A stretch of DNA of 64,000 nucleotides from Eumeta japonica (lineage: Eukaryota; Arthropoda; Insecta; Lepidoptera; Psychidae), in contig BGZK01001203.1 in the NCBI GenBank assembly GCA_005406025.1, positions 124,001 through 188,000 on the forward strand. The letters run 5' to 3'. Numbering within the stretch: the first letter of the stretch is position 1; each line of letters opens with the position of its first letter. Made by a program: the position numbers and the translations under genes. The notes below the pieces were generated by a model, which saw only the letters and a list, made by a program, of their open reading frames with translations, made no database searches and was not told where the DNA came from. Of the stretch, positions 22,157-34,239 are shown in pieces.

Positions 22157-22218
22157 CAACATCGAAATTCGACTAAATGGCGACAGATAAGTCGCAATTT
22201 CGTCGAATTTCGATGTTG
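22157..22218. repeat. Hairpin 4 of cluster, 16-bp arms with inner stem
   Basis: CAACATCGAAATTCGA (22157-22172) faces TCGAATTTCGATGTTG (22203-22218) exactly. Inside it GCGAC and GTCGC pair again, giving a 62-base structure with one internal bulge. It begins only 3 bases after hairpin 3. Size and shape are within the range of microRNA precursors, but a short foldback transposon is at least as likely. Confidence 0.85.
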
Positions 22219-22219
22219 G

Positions 22220-23095
22220 TATGTCGTGGTTCTACACAGAAAATGGTAGATACATACTTCGTAACATGCATTACAGATGGCGCTCTTAAATATTTATTTT
22301 AATGTAAGACGGAAACAGAAATAACTCTACGTTACCATCTCCGAAGCCGTGGGAAATTATTACATTCCCACAGCAATCCCGAAGGAGGTCCAGCGAAGCT
22401 CGGTTGCCTGGGTATTTAATGTATAAATGAGTGCTGCGAGTCGACTTATATCGAAGTGACGTTAATTTTAAAACATAAATTTTAAAAAAAACGTATATTG
22501 TAATAAATAATAAAGATTGCGTAGATAGACTCACCTTTTAGAATTCTGTAGTCAAAGCTAAAAAGAAACACCCATAGTTTCGTCCTATGTATCTGTTCGT
22601 TAGAGCCTTATATTTTTTTCCATCTGTACTTTTCATCGAATCTGATAAAATTGTACCAGTAAATTTCTTAAGTCATAACATTCAGTTATGTAAAGGCATT
22701 GCAAAAAGAAATGGAATATGTTCCTGTTATACTGTAAAAAAACAATTTTTCTCTGTCTATCTATCCGTTTTTTAATTCGTTTCTTCCGTTATAACTCAAG
22801 AATTACTATTCTGGTTTGCATGATTATTTTTTAAATATTGTTTTATAATACACGTGTATTACACGTATATAATACACGCTAGGTCTTATATCCGTGGCTT
22901 TATTCCAATAGATACATAATGAATTCCATACTTTTTTTATACCAAGTGATTATTGCTAACAGCAATTCCCAAAGCACACTCAAGCGCAACAGCGGTTTGG
23001 GACTATATTTTCGAACAGGACCAGAATGAGTATCCTTATCTATAGAATACATAATAAAACAATTTAACAACAATACATACATTTCCAGTGACAGG
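22220..23095. other. No gene seen
   Basis: The segment 22330-22430 ('ctccgaagccgtgg', 'gtccagcgaagctcggttgcc') looks like the eroded edge of a common lepidopteran repeat. No supportable coding sequence. Confidence 0.4.
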
Positions 23096-23109
23096 GTATA
23101 CGCTCTCTT

Positions 23110-23345
23110 GGAAAATTTAATCGGAATCGAATCAGGGGCGAAACCCGGATTAGAACCAGTGAAGGAATCAAAAGAAAGACCTGGATCGAAATTAGAATCT
23201 AGAGTGGGACCGGAGAATCGAGTGCGGAACTGATAACACGATTATAGTAGACAAAGTGGCAGACCGATATCAAAAGACTAAGGAAATGCGTCACATGTCC
23301 GCGCGGGCGAAGCTGCCGGCGAAAACGGCCCGAAAGTAGTTTGGT
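23110..23345 (-). repeat. Hexamer-phase minisatellite repeat family, copy B
   Basis: In inverted orientation relative to copy A. It holds a run of GGAATC, GAAACC, GGATCG and GAAATTAGAATC variants in 6-base phase (23120-23240), then 'gaccgatatc' and the 'cgcgcgggcgaagctgc' core (23300-23320). Confidence 0.6.
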
Positions 23346-23349
23346 ACGC

Positions 23350-24290
23350 AAAATTCAGAGATGAAAAATATTTCACGTCCATTATGTGAGGTGTGGTTGG
23401 ACAAATGTTTAACAATGCGTCTCTAAGTCTCTAAGTGACTTTACCTCTCGGGTGTTTATTTTACGGATTATTAGCTTCCAAGTCATTAAGTTTTTGTCGC
23501 TTCGCCTCTAACTTTTTTTTTTAAATCTGATAATAAAACACAGTAATAGCTTTGTAAGTAAATTCAGTGAAAATTATTTTGAACAAAATCTACTTACATA
23601 TTATTTCAATGTCGAAAATTTTCAATTTTCAATAGCAACAATCTAAAAAAGTAACGCCATAACCCATTTAAATTAAACTTAATGCAATTACATGTTTAAT
23701 TACGTTTCATTTATTATTAGTCCAAAACCCTCGATGGAAGCAGTCGACTCCAATCTTGGCCGATTTTTTTTTTATATCGATGCATCAACAATACAATTTT
23801 TTTAAACGAACATACAAATTTTGAAAATATCGTAATTTTTATTTGAAAATGTAAGAAATAGAGTTCTACATATTAAGCAGTACTGAACTTTGATAACACC
23901 ATTTTACTACATTTTGTAAAGTAAGCTATCTCTAGTCAATAAATACGAACATTCATAATCTTTTCTATTTCATGGTTATTTAAAAAAAAAATACATTTTT
24001 AATTTTTTAATATGATAAATTGAGCATATGAATTTTTTAATAAAAACTTTAATTGAAAATGTAATAAAACGGCCATTAATCTTAAACAGCAATAGCAAAG
24101 TAGACCGTAAAGTATTTAAAACTATGTAAATGTGTTTATATTCTTTTTTGTTTCTGATAAAGACATAATTTATGAATAGATGGATTCTTATCAAGGAACG
24201 TTCTTTACCGATCATGATATATTTTCAACTTATATATCTAACTTTCTAATCACTAAAATTTTTGAGATATGCGTACCCTTTCTGTGTAAG
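23350..24290. other. No gene seen
   Basis: Very AT-rich; long A and T runs, no coding or repeat structure recognised. Confidence 0.4.
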
Positions 24291-24299
24291 TCTACTAAT

Positions 24300-24690
24300 T
24301 AGGATTCCGCTGACACCCATAGGGCGTAAACGGAACCCTTTCACTAAACCTTCGCCGTCCGTCTATCTGTCCGCCTATCCGTCTATTAGCGAACTTGTAT
24401 CTCATGAATCATAATAGGTAGACAGATGACAATTCTCAAAATGTGTATCTATCGTTGTTTGCTCGATTTCAATAATGGTAATAGGTAGACGCTTGAAATG
24501 TTCACGCAATATCTTTTGCTGTAGTAGCTCTTAGAAACAAATGATAAAAGTAAAAAGAAGCCCACATATGAGAAACGTGTTTTTTTCCATCCTAATTTTA
24601 GTGCATGCTTTTCATTGACTATTTTTTTAATAATATGCAGTTTTCAATATTGGACTCCGGTACAGAACCCTTCGTATCTACGAAGAATTA
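24300..24690 (+). repeat. Lepidopteran 'gggttccg' dispersed repeat, short form
   Basis: Starts with 'ggattccgctgacacccatag', passes 'ccgtccgtctatctgtccg' and 'atctcatgaatcataata', and ends 'ggtacagaacccttcgtatc'. Internal divergence shows an old copy. A related copy lies at 38690-39210. Confidence 0.65.
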
Positions 24691-24941
24691 ACATAAACTG
24701 AAGCAAAAGAATCCAGCTAAGCCACATAAGTGCATTTATAAGAATTAGGGTTAAAGAGGTGCTACATTTGCAACGTTAATGTTTTAATAACAAATCATAT
24801 ATTAATATTTGTAAAAAAGGAAAAAAATACATGAGAGACGCGAAAGTTCGAGATTTCTTTGAGTTGGTTACGATCTGAATTAATCAACTTGCGATCCAAG
24901 AGAATGTCAATTGTGTCGTAACGGGTTTTCGTATCGTTCCC

Positions 24942-25153
24942 ACGTTAAGGACCTCTTCCAGTATCTCGTTTTAAACTCACTTTTAACTAAAAGTCACTTT
25001 TAAAATGAAATTCGCTTTCCATGTCTTCCTTTTAACGGACTTTAAGCCCGAACAACCGTCAAAAAGAGGATGTGTAACGTAAATTTTGCTCTAAAAGCGA
25101 TACTTTTGTTAAATGTCAGTTTAAAATTAAATTGTGGAAGAGGTCCTTAACGT
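24942..25153. mobile_element. MITE, 212 bp, with 19-bp perfect terminal inverted repeats
   Basis: ACGTTAAGGACCTCTTCCA at 24942-24960 is the exact reverse complement of 25135-25153. The inverted similarity continues inward imperfectly for about 70 bp on each side (TTTTAAACT...TTTAAC.AAAAGT), so most of the element folds back on itself. There is no coding capacity. A clear target duplication was not seen, so the superfamily is open. Confidence 0.85.
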
Positions 25154-25159
25154 AAAAAA

Positions 25160-28100
25160 CGCAACTTTTTTTTGTATCAAAGAAAGAGAAATTGTTTTAA
25201 AAAATTTCATGTGTGGTGATTATTTGTTATGTGCCAAAAGCCACAAATGGAATGTATATTCATGGTATCTAATTGTTAATGCATATGAAGCCATTTACAG
25301 CTTTAGAATTTATTTCGTGAACCATTGTCAGTGTTTTTTTTCACATTGCATTCTCCAATTAGCCTAATCAGGACGCCGTATAATCATAGAAAAAAGACAT
25401 ATTTTTACATCCATCAATAATTCATACAATAAAGTGTTAAATAAAAAATTAATTAGTCATCTGACTCGTGATCAGCTAACTATCTTTTGATACGACCACT
25501 GATTTTGATGCGGACCACTACCGTACAAAACAAAAGCTGCACAACGACGGCGTGCAACAACAACACAACAAGTAAGAATTAATAATTTGTTTATGCAGTA
25601 TGATAATGTAATGTATATAAGATAGAATATAATACATTCCTATGAAAAGTGTATTACTTATATTGTATTCAATTCAACCTTATAACTAATGTTCGCGCCA
25701 CTGAAATAGACATCTTCCATCCTTTTCCCACGCGTACGCCGAAGATTCGCCGTCTTCTTCTACCAGAGCCGTTGAAGGGTTTTTTTAAAGCAGCGGTCGA
25801 CAACATTCGGTCTTTTTGGAAAAAAATGAAAAATTACCTCCATCACCGCTACATCATGCCGCACCGCAATAATTTATTACACATGCATTTATTTCCTATC
25901 TAGCACTAACGATTCGAAATTATTGTGCCTCTGCTACATCACAGGGGATTCGCGTGTGTACAAGTATTATTATATTCATTGTCAATATTGAACTATGGTG
26001 TGTATAAGTATTCCGCATAGTCCTTAGGACGGGAGGAGCTTCTGGCAGACCAGACAAAGGGACGTCGAGAGCAACCAAAGGTAGTCTGTATGCGATCCCA
26101 GGGACATAATTACAATTCACAATTCCTGCGCGTGAACTGTCTAACCCTTTACGTGCCTATTGAATATCTAAAGTCCTTCGAAGGGGTGTGATCCACAAAC
26201 TTACAAAAACTATAATAAACAGAAAGCGTCTAACCATTAATAAATTTATAGATACACTAAAAATGTAATAATTAATATGTATACGTCATTTTAGGGCAGA
26301 TATCTCATATCTCCAGAATTTTCATCCATATGCCCATTACAAAAATAGAGGTTCATGATATCAGCTTCCATTTGATATATATATGAAACAGAACTAAGAC
26401 TTTAGTCAAACAGTGCCTAGTAGTGCAGTTTATGCAATAACTTAACAATCATGCAATTGTGTAAGCATTTGCCTGTAAGAAAAGAGACCAAATCTATTGT
26501 TTATAAAAATAGTTATCATTACAATGGTAATTATTATTATTACAATAATAATTATGATGGTTTTCGTTGTGTTTATTTTTAGAAGAACGTACTTTGACTG
26601 AAGCCGACTTCAAAAGCAACTGATCATAGTAAATTTTCAATCATTCGGACTGTAAAATAATTTTATACTTTTTTGTGAAGATGTTGAAGTATTAGAAAAT
26701 AATGGATTTATATTAGTTATCGATCTAATTAATAAATATGCATGTATATTGTTAAATATCAAAAGAAGCCATTTTTTTTTTTTTTGTTGTTTTTCCTTTG
26801 GCCGAGTTTGAGACTATACCTGTTTACGCACACATTTCATTAAAGCATCTGATTTATAGAAATACGAATGGCTGAAACGTAAAACTGTATCTGTATTAAA
26901 AGTCTGTAAATGGGCATTCCACGCTCAGCCAGCCTTTTGTCATAAATTAGGGGTACATCATCCTTCACATCGTTTTTTAAAAACTCGTACTCGCCAATTC
27001 GTAAACCGTTCACGTCTGTTCTGATTGGAATTCGGACCCAATTTAATTTTTTCAAACATACAGCCATTGAAGAAGATCCTTCACGAAGTGACATACCCAA
27101 GAAGTGCATTAGAAAAGTGAACGCCGTGAACTAATTGATTTTGATCATGAATTATTAATTTGAAAATCTAAAACTATTCGCCGCAACACAAACTCAATAT
27201 CATCTGAAATATCAGACTTGTACCTATTTATTCTTACGTATATAAGAATTCATATATAAAAATATTTTAATATTTGTTCTTTGCTTTTTTTCATTATCAA
27301 CAGCGAACCCGGTTCTGTACGTTAAATAGTTAAGGAAGTCATGAATTATTTATAGAATTGCCGTAATACGAGCCAAGTTCAAATTCACCGTTCAGCATTT
27401 TTTATAACACGCCGATTTGCATATACATCCAGACAAGCAAAGCGTAAAACAATTTTGTTTTTTTTTTAACAGAAGCGGCCAACCTTTTAACGCGGAAGTT
27501 GAACGTATGGGTGAAACGAGACCACCTCTCCGAACCTAATCAAATTCATGTTTATTCACAAAAACGATCCTACACGTAGAGAATAAAATGTGATCACACT
27601 CTTCTGATGGTTATAAATATTGACAAAAGTAACAAGTATTGAAATGAGATTGAAGTCAAACGCAAATGGCGACCGCGTTTGCGCTGTCGGAATGCGGAAA
27701 AAGCCAATATCACATGTGAATACAGTTTTGATTAATTATTTCATATTAAACCAGTCCCGTGTATATTCAAACCAAATCTGAAGATTATGGACTACCGGTA
27801 TTTGTGATTAAAAAATAAACCATACTATAATCAATTATGGCACTGCGGACTGAGATTATTTAATAGGAAAGATATGAGGATACACTTTCAATTTTATACT
27901 CTAAACAAAAATTTTATAATTTAAACAATAGCATATTTATCATTTTTTTTTTTCGTGACGTCGTCGACTCGGTAGAGCAGAAAATCGGTCACGAACGCGT
28001 CAGCAGTCTCTTCAACAAACAGCACGCTTACTACTGCATACTATGAACGCGAACACATAAGTTTTTCTATTTTTGTAAAATTTATATTCTCCATTCTTTT

Positions 28101-28560
28101 TTTTTTAATTTGACACAAGCAAGTCATATTTCTAAAAGTAAGTTGAATAACACTCTAAAGTTATAAATAACTTACAATAATATTGTTACTTAGTGAAGTA
28201 GTCTTATTTTTTAGTACATTAATGCAACGTCAAGAACACACTAATTTCTGTACAAGATTAGTTTAAAAATTTGAATCAATCGTGATAAATATAAGGGCAG
28301 GTTTCCATCATATATTCCACAATAAAACTCGTAAATATGACTGGGAGCGCGCTTGGCCTGCCGCCTACCACAAAGTTCATGGAGTTTACCGACCCACAGT
28401 ATCCATTATGAAACGTGAATCTGTTTATTTTGAAGTCGTAGTTTTTTTCAAAACACCTCAGCACCAACTAATCCTGTGATGTGTCTACATCACAATAAAG
28501 TTTTCGCACTCGCTTTATTTACTTATTGAAACGATCTCCTTAGGCATTTGCAAATATTAA
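25160..28560. other. No supportable gene
   Basis: 3.4 kb of AT-rich DNA. One 89-codon minus frame (26840-27109; contains WVRIPIRTDVNGLRIGEYEF) has a protein-like composition, but I recognise no family and see no good splice sites. A frame at 25649-25903 (plus) is similarly anonymous. Confidence 0.35.
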
Positions 28561-28564
28561 AAAT

Positions 28565-28915
28565 ACTAGACACCCGTCCGCTTCGCTGCGACGTTGTGTT
28601 ACGAAAATAAACAAAAAAAGTGATGAACAATGAAGATTGTATGAAAAAAAAAATAGCCTAAATCGACCTACCGATATATATAACACCGTTTATAATTTAT
28701 TTGAATAAAACCTTAACGTAATGAAAAATTACCCATTAAAAAATATTGTAATCATACAAAGTTATGATATCTTAAAAACTAAATTAAATCATATTATTCA
28801 GGATAAAATAAATAAAACAAGTTTTTAATCCATTTTTAAAAGCTTGAATCGGTTCAGCCGATCGACGCCATCAACGAACAACCAAACAAACAAACTTCTT
28901 CAGTTACTGAAGATC
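28565..28915 (+). repeat. Dispersed repeat with 'cgtccgcttcgctgcg' edge
   Basis: Begins 'tactagacacccgtccgcttcgctgc' and ends 'cttgaatcggttcagccgatcgacg' followed by 'caaacaaacaaactt', the two phrases that bound a common non-coding lepidopteran repeat. No coding capacity. Confidence 0.55.
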
Positions 28916-29379
28916 GATAATTTAAACTTATGTCATATATATATCGACAAAACATAGTGAGTACCTGAGAGTTGAAATTTATAAACAAGCGAAGTCACAA
29001 TAAAGGACGATTCCATTATTTGTCATTAAAATGCCGCACACGGTTGAAGGACAACGGCGGACGGACCACCGTATTGTCCTTTTCTTAAAATTCAAACACC
29101 TACGTAAAGTTCAAACACGCATGCAAAGTTAAAAAGGCATAAATATAATTATAAAATTTATTGGTGTCACTGTTTTTCTTAAACAATTCCTAATCAAGAA
29201 TTACTTCAAAATCGTTAATGCCACAATGGTGTAAATTTAACTAAACAAATTTTTAATGAGTTTTAGTTATCTTTTTAGTTAAAACTAATTTAAAAAAGTG
29301 TTAAAAAAATTTATTCCGGCTAAAAGTCTGAAATCAAATTGTGTGGGATGAGAATAAAATACGACAGAAATTCTCATCT

Positions 29380-29640
29380 TCGTCCCCTTGGATTCTCGCC
29401 TTCGCATGGCAAGGAGGCTTAACACCCTTGAGGGTGCACAAGATGCCTCTCCAAGCACGTCCCTGATCTGAGAAGACCTCCGCGAGGAACTGAACAGCGG
29501 GTAGGTTACGGTGGATTGCTGTGGCTTTCCCTCGCGACATTGGGCAACTCATCGCCATCGACAACATACGCAGCAACACCATCGACTGCAGCCTTCAGGG
29601 TCGGGATAGATATGGCCTTGGAGCGGCAAACGGTGGGGGT
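29380..29640 (-). other. GC-rich segment of unknown nature
   Basis: Sharp rise in G+C within AT-rich DNA. The minus strand is open for 82 codons (29582-29334), and a neighbouring frame upstream reads TLKAAVDGVAAYVVDGDELPN, so a frameshifted coding fragment, perhaps from a retroelement, is possible. I do not recognise a family. Confidence 0.35.
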
Positions 29641-29644
29641 ACGT

Positions 29645-30350
29645 CCATCGTTTCCAAGACTAACATAGAGGCTTTTTTGAGAGGGTGAAGGCTATACCTG
29701 ATCATGAGAAGCTCCTAATCGGCCAGATAATAAAGGCGGTTAACTAATGCTAACGATCTCCGCAGATAAGTGAAAAGAAGTTTTACTTCGGCGGTGTTAG
29801 TTGGTCAGAAACTGACATAATTTAACTCGGTCAATCATACCCTCAAGTTCGAGGTATCGATAAGGCATAACACCATATGAATAAAAAAAACTCTAGTTAG
29901 CGTAGATATTGGCACTTTATTTTATTTAATTGAAATTTAACTTTAAAATCATTTACTGATTCAACAGACTGTACAAGGCGTACATAAATAGCGGGGTGTC
30001 TCGTGTTCTTCTTTGGATACACGGCGCACTATCTACGTCAAGTAGAAGATTTCTGCAGAATATCATTACCGTTCGGTATTTTAGATTCTTTACCTCTTTT
30101 TCAGATTGTTATTTTACTCTATGTTCATATTTTAATAATCGAATTTTATAACATTTTTTGACGTTTTGACGTTTTATTATTTGTTTTTTTTTATCATTCA
30201 TCCTTTTCACAGTTTTTAACTTAATACATTCTTAAGGTATTTAGTCTATACTGCACTTTGTCTATACCGTATCTCTTAATTTTGCATCGAAATCTAATAA
30301 TTAATTCTAGAGAATAATGATCATATTGAAATCATTTTTCTAGTATGCTT
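29645..30350. other. No gene seen
   Basis: AT-rich, no motif or repeat recognised. Confidence 0.4.
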
Positions 30351-30353
30351 TTT

Positions 30354-31062
30354 AGGGTTCCGAGTCAAAATGACAAAACCGAACCCTTTTGGTTTCGTCA
30401 TGTCCGTCCGTCCGTCCGTATAGCACAGGCATTTTATTTAAAAACTACCAGACTTATATTGATGAAATTTATAGTGTAGGTAAGTCGTATAAGCTGCTGC
30501 TTAGTTTGGTGGTTAAATAATAAAATTAAAATTTCTAGAGAGGGCACACTTTACATATAACACAAGGTGAAAAAAAATTTTTCAACAAACGTCAACAACT
30601 GATACATATATCGACATTTGTTTTAAAAACACTAAGATTTCTGAGCAATTTTCGAAAATAATCGATCCGAAAGTTACAGAAAATGTGCCCTTTATTTTCT
30701 AAACCATATGTCCAAAAAATATGAAAAAAATGACGAAGGTAATGCTTAACAAATAGTTTCAACGAAAATTATTTTGAATATGATATACTATTTTTTGAGT
30801 TACTGCCGAAAAATTGTGTTTCTCAAAAAAAGCACGTAAGTGCCATGAAGATACGCTCTTTGCTGATGCAATTTAGTTTACACTAGTTTAATAGTAATAG
30901 TCGACATAACTACTATTTTTTTTAGTTATAGACGACTAAACTCCTTATAACTTATTTTGTTATAAGCACTTTTTGGGAAACATGGAGAAAGTGTAAGAAC
31001 GCACTTTTTTCATCTGTAGTTCATTTCTTTGTAATATTGTCTTCGGAACCCTATCATGAGCG
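30354..31062 (+). repeat. Lepidopteran 'gggttccg' dispersed repeat, long form, copy 1
   Basis: Starts 'agggttccgagtcaaaatga', then 'ccgtccgtccgtccg', 'ccagacttatattgatgaaatt', 'cgtataagc...tacttagtttgg' and ends 'cttcggaaccctatcatgag'. It aligns along its length with the reverse complement of 44790-45465. No protein-coding capacity; likely non-autonomous. Confidence 0.75.
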
Positions 31063-31289
31063 TGTTCCGACATTTTCTTAGGCAGTTTTTATTCATGTAC
31101 CATAACGGCATTGACATTTTTTTTTTATTTTGCATTTTCTATATCACCGGACACAATGTTAAAATTCCAGCAAATACATCACAACCGGGTTCACATTTTT
31201 AGAACTCACGACGTAATAAAAAGAACTCTCACTCGTACATAGCACACGAACCCTGGAAGTGCCACACTCTTTTTTTGGGCAGACGTGTG

Positions 31290-31450
31290 AGGAGCATCCA
31301 CGTCGAAATCGTGCGTCCGCTTCGTTGTAACCGTCGCGGCTTTGAGACCCGTGCTGTTCATTCATTGCGAACGCACGCCGCGCGAGTTGCGCGCGCATCT
31401 CGCGTTCTGGCGGGAAAACTGACCGGCCATAGAGTACGCGGCAAAAGTTT
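31290..31450. promoter_or_regulatory. GC-rich, promoter-like island
   Basis: CpG-dense block (around 'gcacgccgcgcgagttgcgcgcgc') with TGGCGGGAAAA (31408-31418), a good match to an E2F/DP site. Flanks are AT-rich. No coding exon was found on either side within reach, so this is only a candidate regulatory island or an edge of a mobile element. Confidence 0.35.
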
Positions 31451-31499
31451 GTGAGATAGAAAAATGTCCGTTTGCACCGCATATGTTTTGTGATCGCAT

Positions 31500-32550
31500 T
31501 GCGGATTGAGTGATAGCGTTTGTAATTTATGTATAAATATTAGGAATTCCATATTTAAAATGAGTATCGCTATCAAACATGGTGATTGTGCATTTCTCAC
31601 TTTCGTTTATTGTTGGAAACTATTTATGATGTTATCGATGTACGCGGACTGGGCAGATTGCCAAAAAGGTAAAGTTGTGTTGAATTATGCATACCGTTTT
31701 TTTTTTTTATATATATAAATGTTTGAGATCGTGAACCTTTTCGGAATGTTGTCTCAAATTTCGCACGAAAGTACCAAAAAAAAAGTGGTATAGAATAAGT
31801 ACGTGACTATCTGTACAGCGTCATGCAGGTAAATTCAATGTCAGTTCATTTAAAATTAATAATTAATAAAATAATATTTACTTTCATCCCAAATTTATTT
31901 TCATTCCCATGGTTCGCTGACAGCCTTTATAATAAATCGATTCAGAGTTGCTCCTTGACATTTCAATTTATTTTTTGCTTTTGCAAATAAAAATTCATTA
32001 TAAAGCATTAGCGAGTCACAACGGTAATAAAATGTTCAACTAATATTTCCTGTTTAGTCTGAGCAAGTTGAAAGTTGAAAACAAATGTTGTTTAAGAATC
32101 AAAATTTTTTCATGCTATGACGTTTTCAAAGTACTCCTTTTTAGTACCAGTATTTGCTTATATTCCACTTTGATTTCATTATAAAAGTAATTTTACTTAG
32201 TCATATATTTCATACCATTCATTAAACAAATTTATGCAATACAGAAACGTCAACATTCAAAAACTTAAGAGTTAAGTTTATAAAGTGAAGTGAAATAAAG
32301 GTAAATACATATTTTCTATAGCAGTTCTAATTTTTAAATACGAATATTAAAAAAAATGTTAGCCATGATGTTAACCAGTTTATAAAGTCAGGCAATCTCT
32401 ATATTGACATTTAATAAATTTCATCTCTAGCACATAACTCTTGAACTAAGCTATTTTATTGTGTTGTAAAATAAAATGACATTTGACTTTCGTATTAAAG
32501 TTTCTACTAGTGGCTTCACATTTTGACTTAAGCAATATTTTTAGAGATTT
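31500..32550. other. No gene seen
   Basis: AT-rich, no recognised structure. Confidence 0.4.
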
Positions 32551-32554
32551 ATTT

Positions 32555-32800
32555 ATTTATTTACAAATTCACGCCTGTTTCTGAATACGGTGGACAGAGA
32601 CCTAAGATCTCCACACGGTACGATGTTTGAATAATTCTCATTTTATTATCATCTGCCAATAATTTCATGCAAGCTAGTCGGTTTCTGATGCTTAAAATAT
32701 GGCTCTTCTTAAATATACCACCAAATCGGTTCGTATTAGATTTTCTAGGACAACCTCTGCCGACCAGTCAAATACGTTCTGTACTTAGACGATCAAATAA
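32555..32800 (+). repeat. 'cgcctgtttct...ggcagagacc' dispersed repeat, copy 1
   Basis: Shares 'acgcctgtttctga', 'ggacagagacct.agatctccac', 'catgcaagct.gtcggtt' and 'ataccaccaaatcggt' with a common lepidopteran repeat; partial copies at 35165-35290 and 61290-61500 in the same orientation. The 142-codon open frame starting at 32667 begins inside this repeat and is probably accidental. Confidence 0.6.
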
Positions 32801-33199
32801 TATTTACGGCCTTATGGTCAAAGTCAGTGGACAATGCCGCCACCCCACAGAATTTTTCGATCAATTTCATTGCGCGTTGTTCGCGTCGACGAAATCGACT
32901 TTGAGTTTTAAATTTAAATGGAGAAGAATAGCCCGCCCTCTACCGTTGTCAAGTTCGAATTTCGAATGCATATCGAATTTGATAGATCTAAAAATAGACA
33001 AAAAAAAAACTGTGAAAATAAATGGAAATGCAAAATCGCTCGATTTTATCGCTCAAGCACCGCCAACGACATACCTAAATACAGGAAGTCTGTAAGCACG
33101 ATTGGGCGCGCTATTTACAGACGATGGTAACCCAAATAATGTTTTTTTTTCAAATTTTCGAAATTCCAGTTTCCGCCGAGTGATGATGAGAGATAGAGA

Positions 33200-33252
33200 G
33201 TGATATCTCTCTCTCTTTCTTTGTGCGTGCGTGCGTGCGTACGTGCGTGCCT
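33200..33252 (+). repeat. Compound microsatellite (TC)n-(GTGC)n
   Basis: A TCTC run (33203-33217) is followed by GTGC/GTGCG units at 33222-33250. Confidence 0.85.
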
Positions 33253-34235
33253 GTGTCTATAAACCTCTCATAACTTTTGAACGGGTTAACCGATCGAAAC
33301 GCAGTTTACGACATTCGAAAGGAGTTCACTCAATTTAGACTTCCTGAAACTTCGAACTGTTTCAGCCTAGTAGATTTTGAGGAATCTCAAACTTTTTTAG
33401 AAAATGTTTTTTTGAAATTACTTGTAGACCTTTCAACCGATCAATACCGAAATCTAATCAACTCTTTTCCCCGAACAGTTACATCGACTGTCGCAAACTG
33501 CATAAAAACCGGTTTCTTCAAAAGACATCGTTGAAGAAAATATTTTTAAAGTGTTTTTTTTAATGTGTATGCGATAAATTCTAAAATCCAAATGGTTGTA
33601 ATCTTCAAAAAATTGGATTCAAAATTAAGTTAAACTTAAATTACATCAAAATCGGTCAGTTAATCCGCGGGTAACGAAGAATTTGAAAAAAAGATTTTAT
33701 TCAAATTACACTGGAGATAGTTAATGGATTGGTGTTTGGTACTCGGTCATTTTTTGTGTTTATACAACTGTGTTGAATGTCGTAAAGCAGTTCAAAATCG
33801 ATCAAATTGTTAGCAAGTTAATGTCCTTAAATATACACTAAAAAAAAATTAAGAAAAAAGCGTTTTACAATACAAAAATTTTTGAACTCTTAGAGCTAAA
33901 ACTTATTAGAATTATATTGTTGGGCTGGTAGAATTTGAAAAAGCACTAAAATCGATCTTTAGCGTATTAAACTCAATAATTTATTGCTACTTTTTTTTTG
34001 AACGCTTCGAACACGAAAGAAGTAAAAAGTTTCTGTGATGGCCTGCAGAATCAAACGACTTTAAAATTTTCAGGCTAAATAACTCATAAACAATACTTAT
34101 AAGGCAAGCAGCTTAGAGACACATTGATGAATATCAATGCAGAAAATTTTAGGTTTGGCCTGCACGGTCAATCGTTTTCAAATTTTTTTAATAAAGACCA
34201 ACCGTCCCCCGGCCGCTTCGCTGGGCTTAAATTAA
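33253..34235 (+). repeat. Roughly 1-kb non-coding dispersed repeat
   Basis: Opens with 'cataacttttgaacgggtta' and 'accgatcg', contains several phrases of the type 'aaaatcggtcagttaatccg' (33650) and 'cgatcaaattgttagcaagt', and closes at 'ccccggccgcttcgctgggc' (34206-34225). These start and end phrases are typical of large non-autonomous repeats in Lepidoptera. The 85-codon frame at 33277-33534 is probably incidental. Confidence 0.5.
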
Positions 34236-34239
34236 AATT

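Noticed and set aside
32667..33095. Longest mid-window open frame (142 codons) as a gene
   Set aside because: It starts inside a dispersed repeat and runs into unrelated sequence. It shows no domain, no splice sites and no protein-like pattern.
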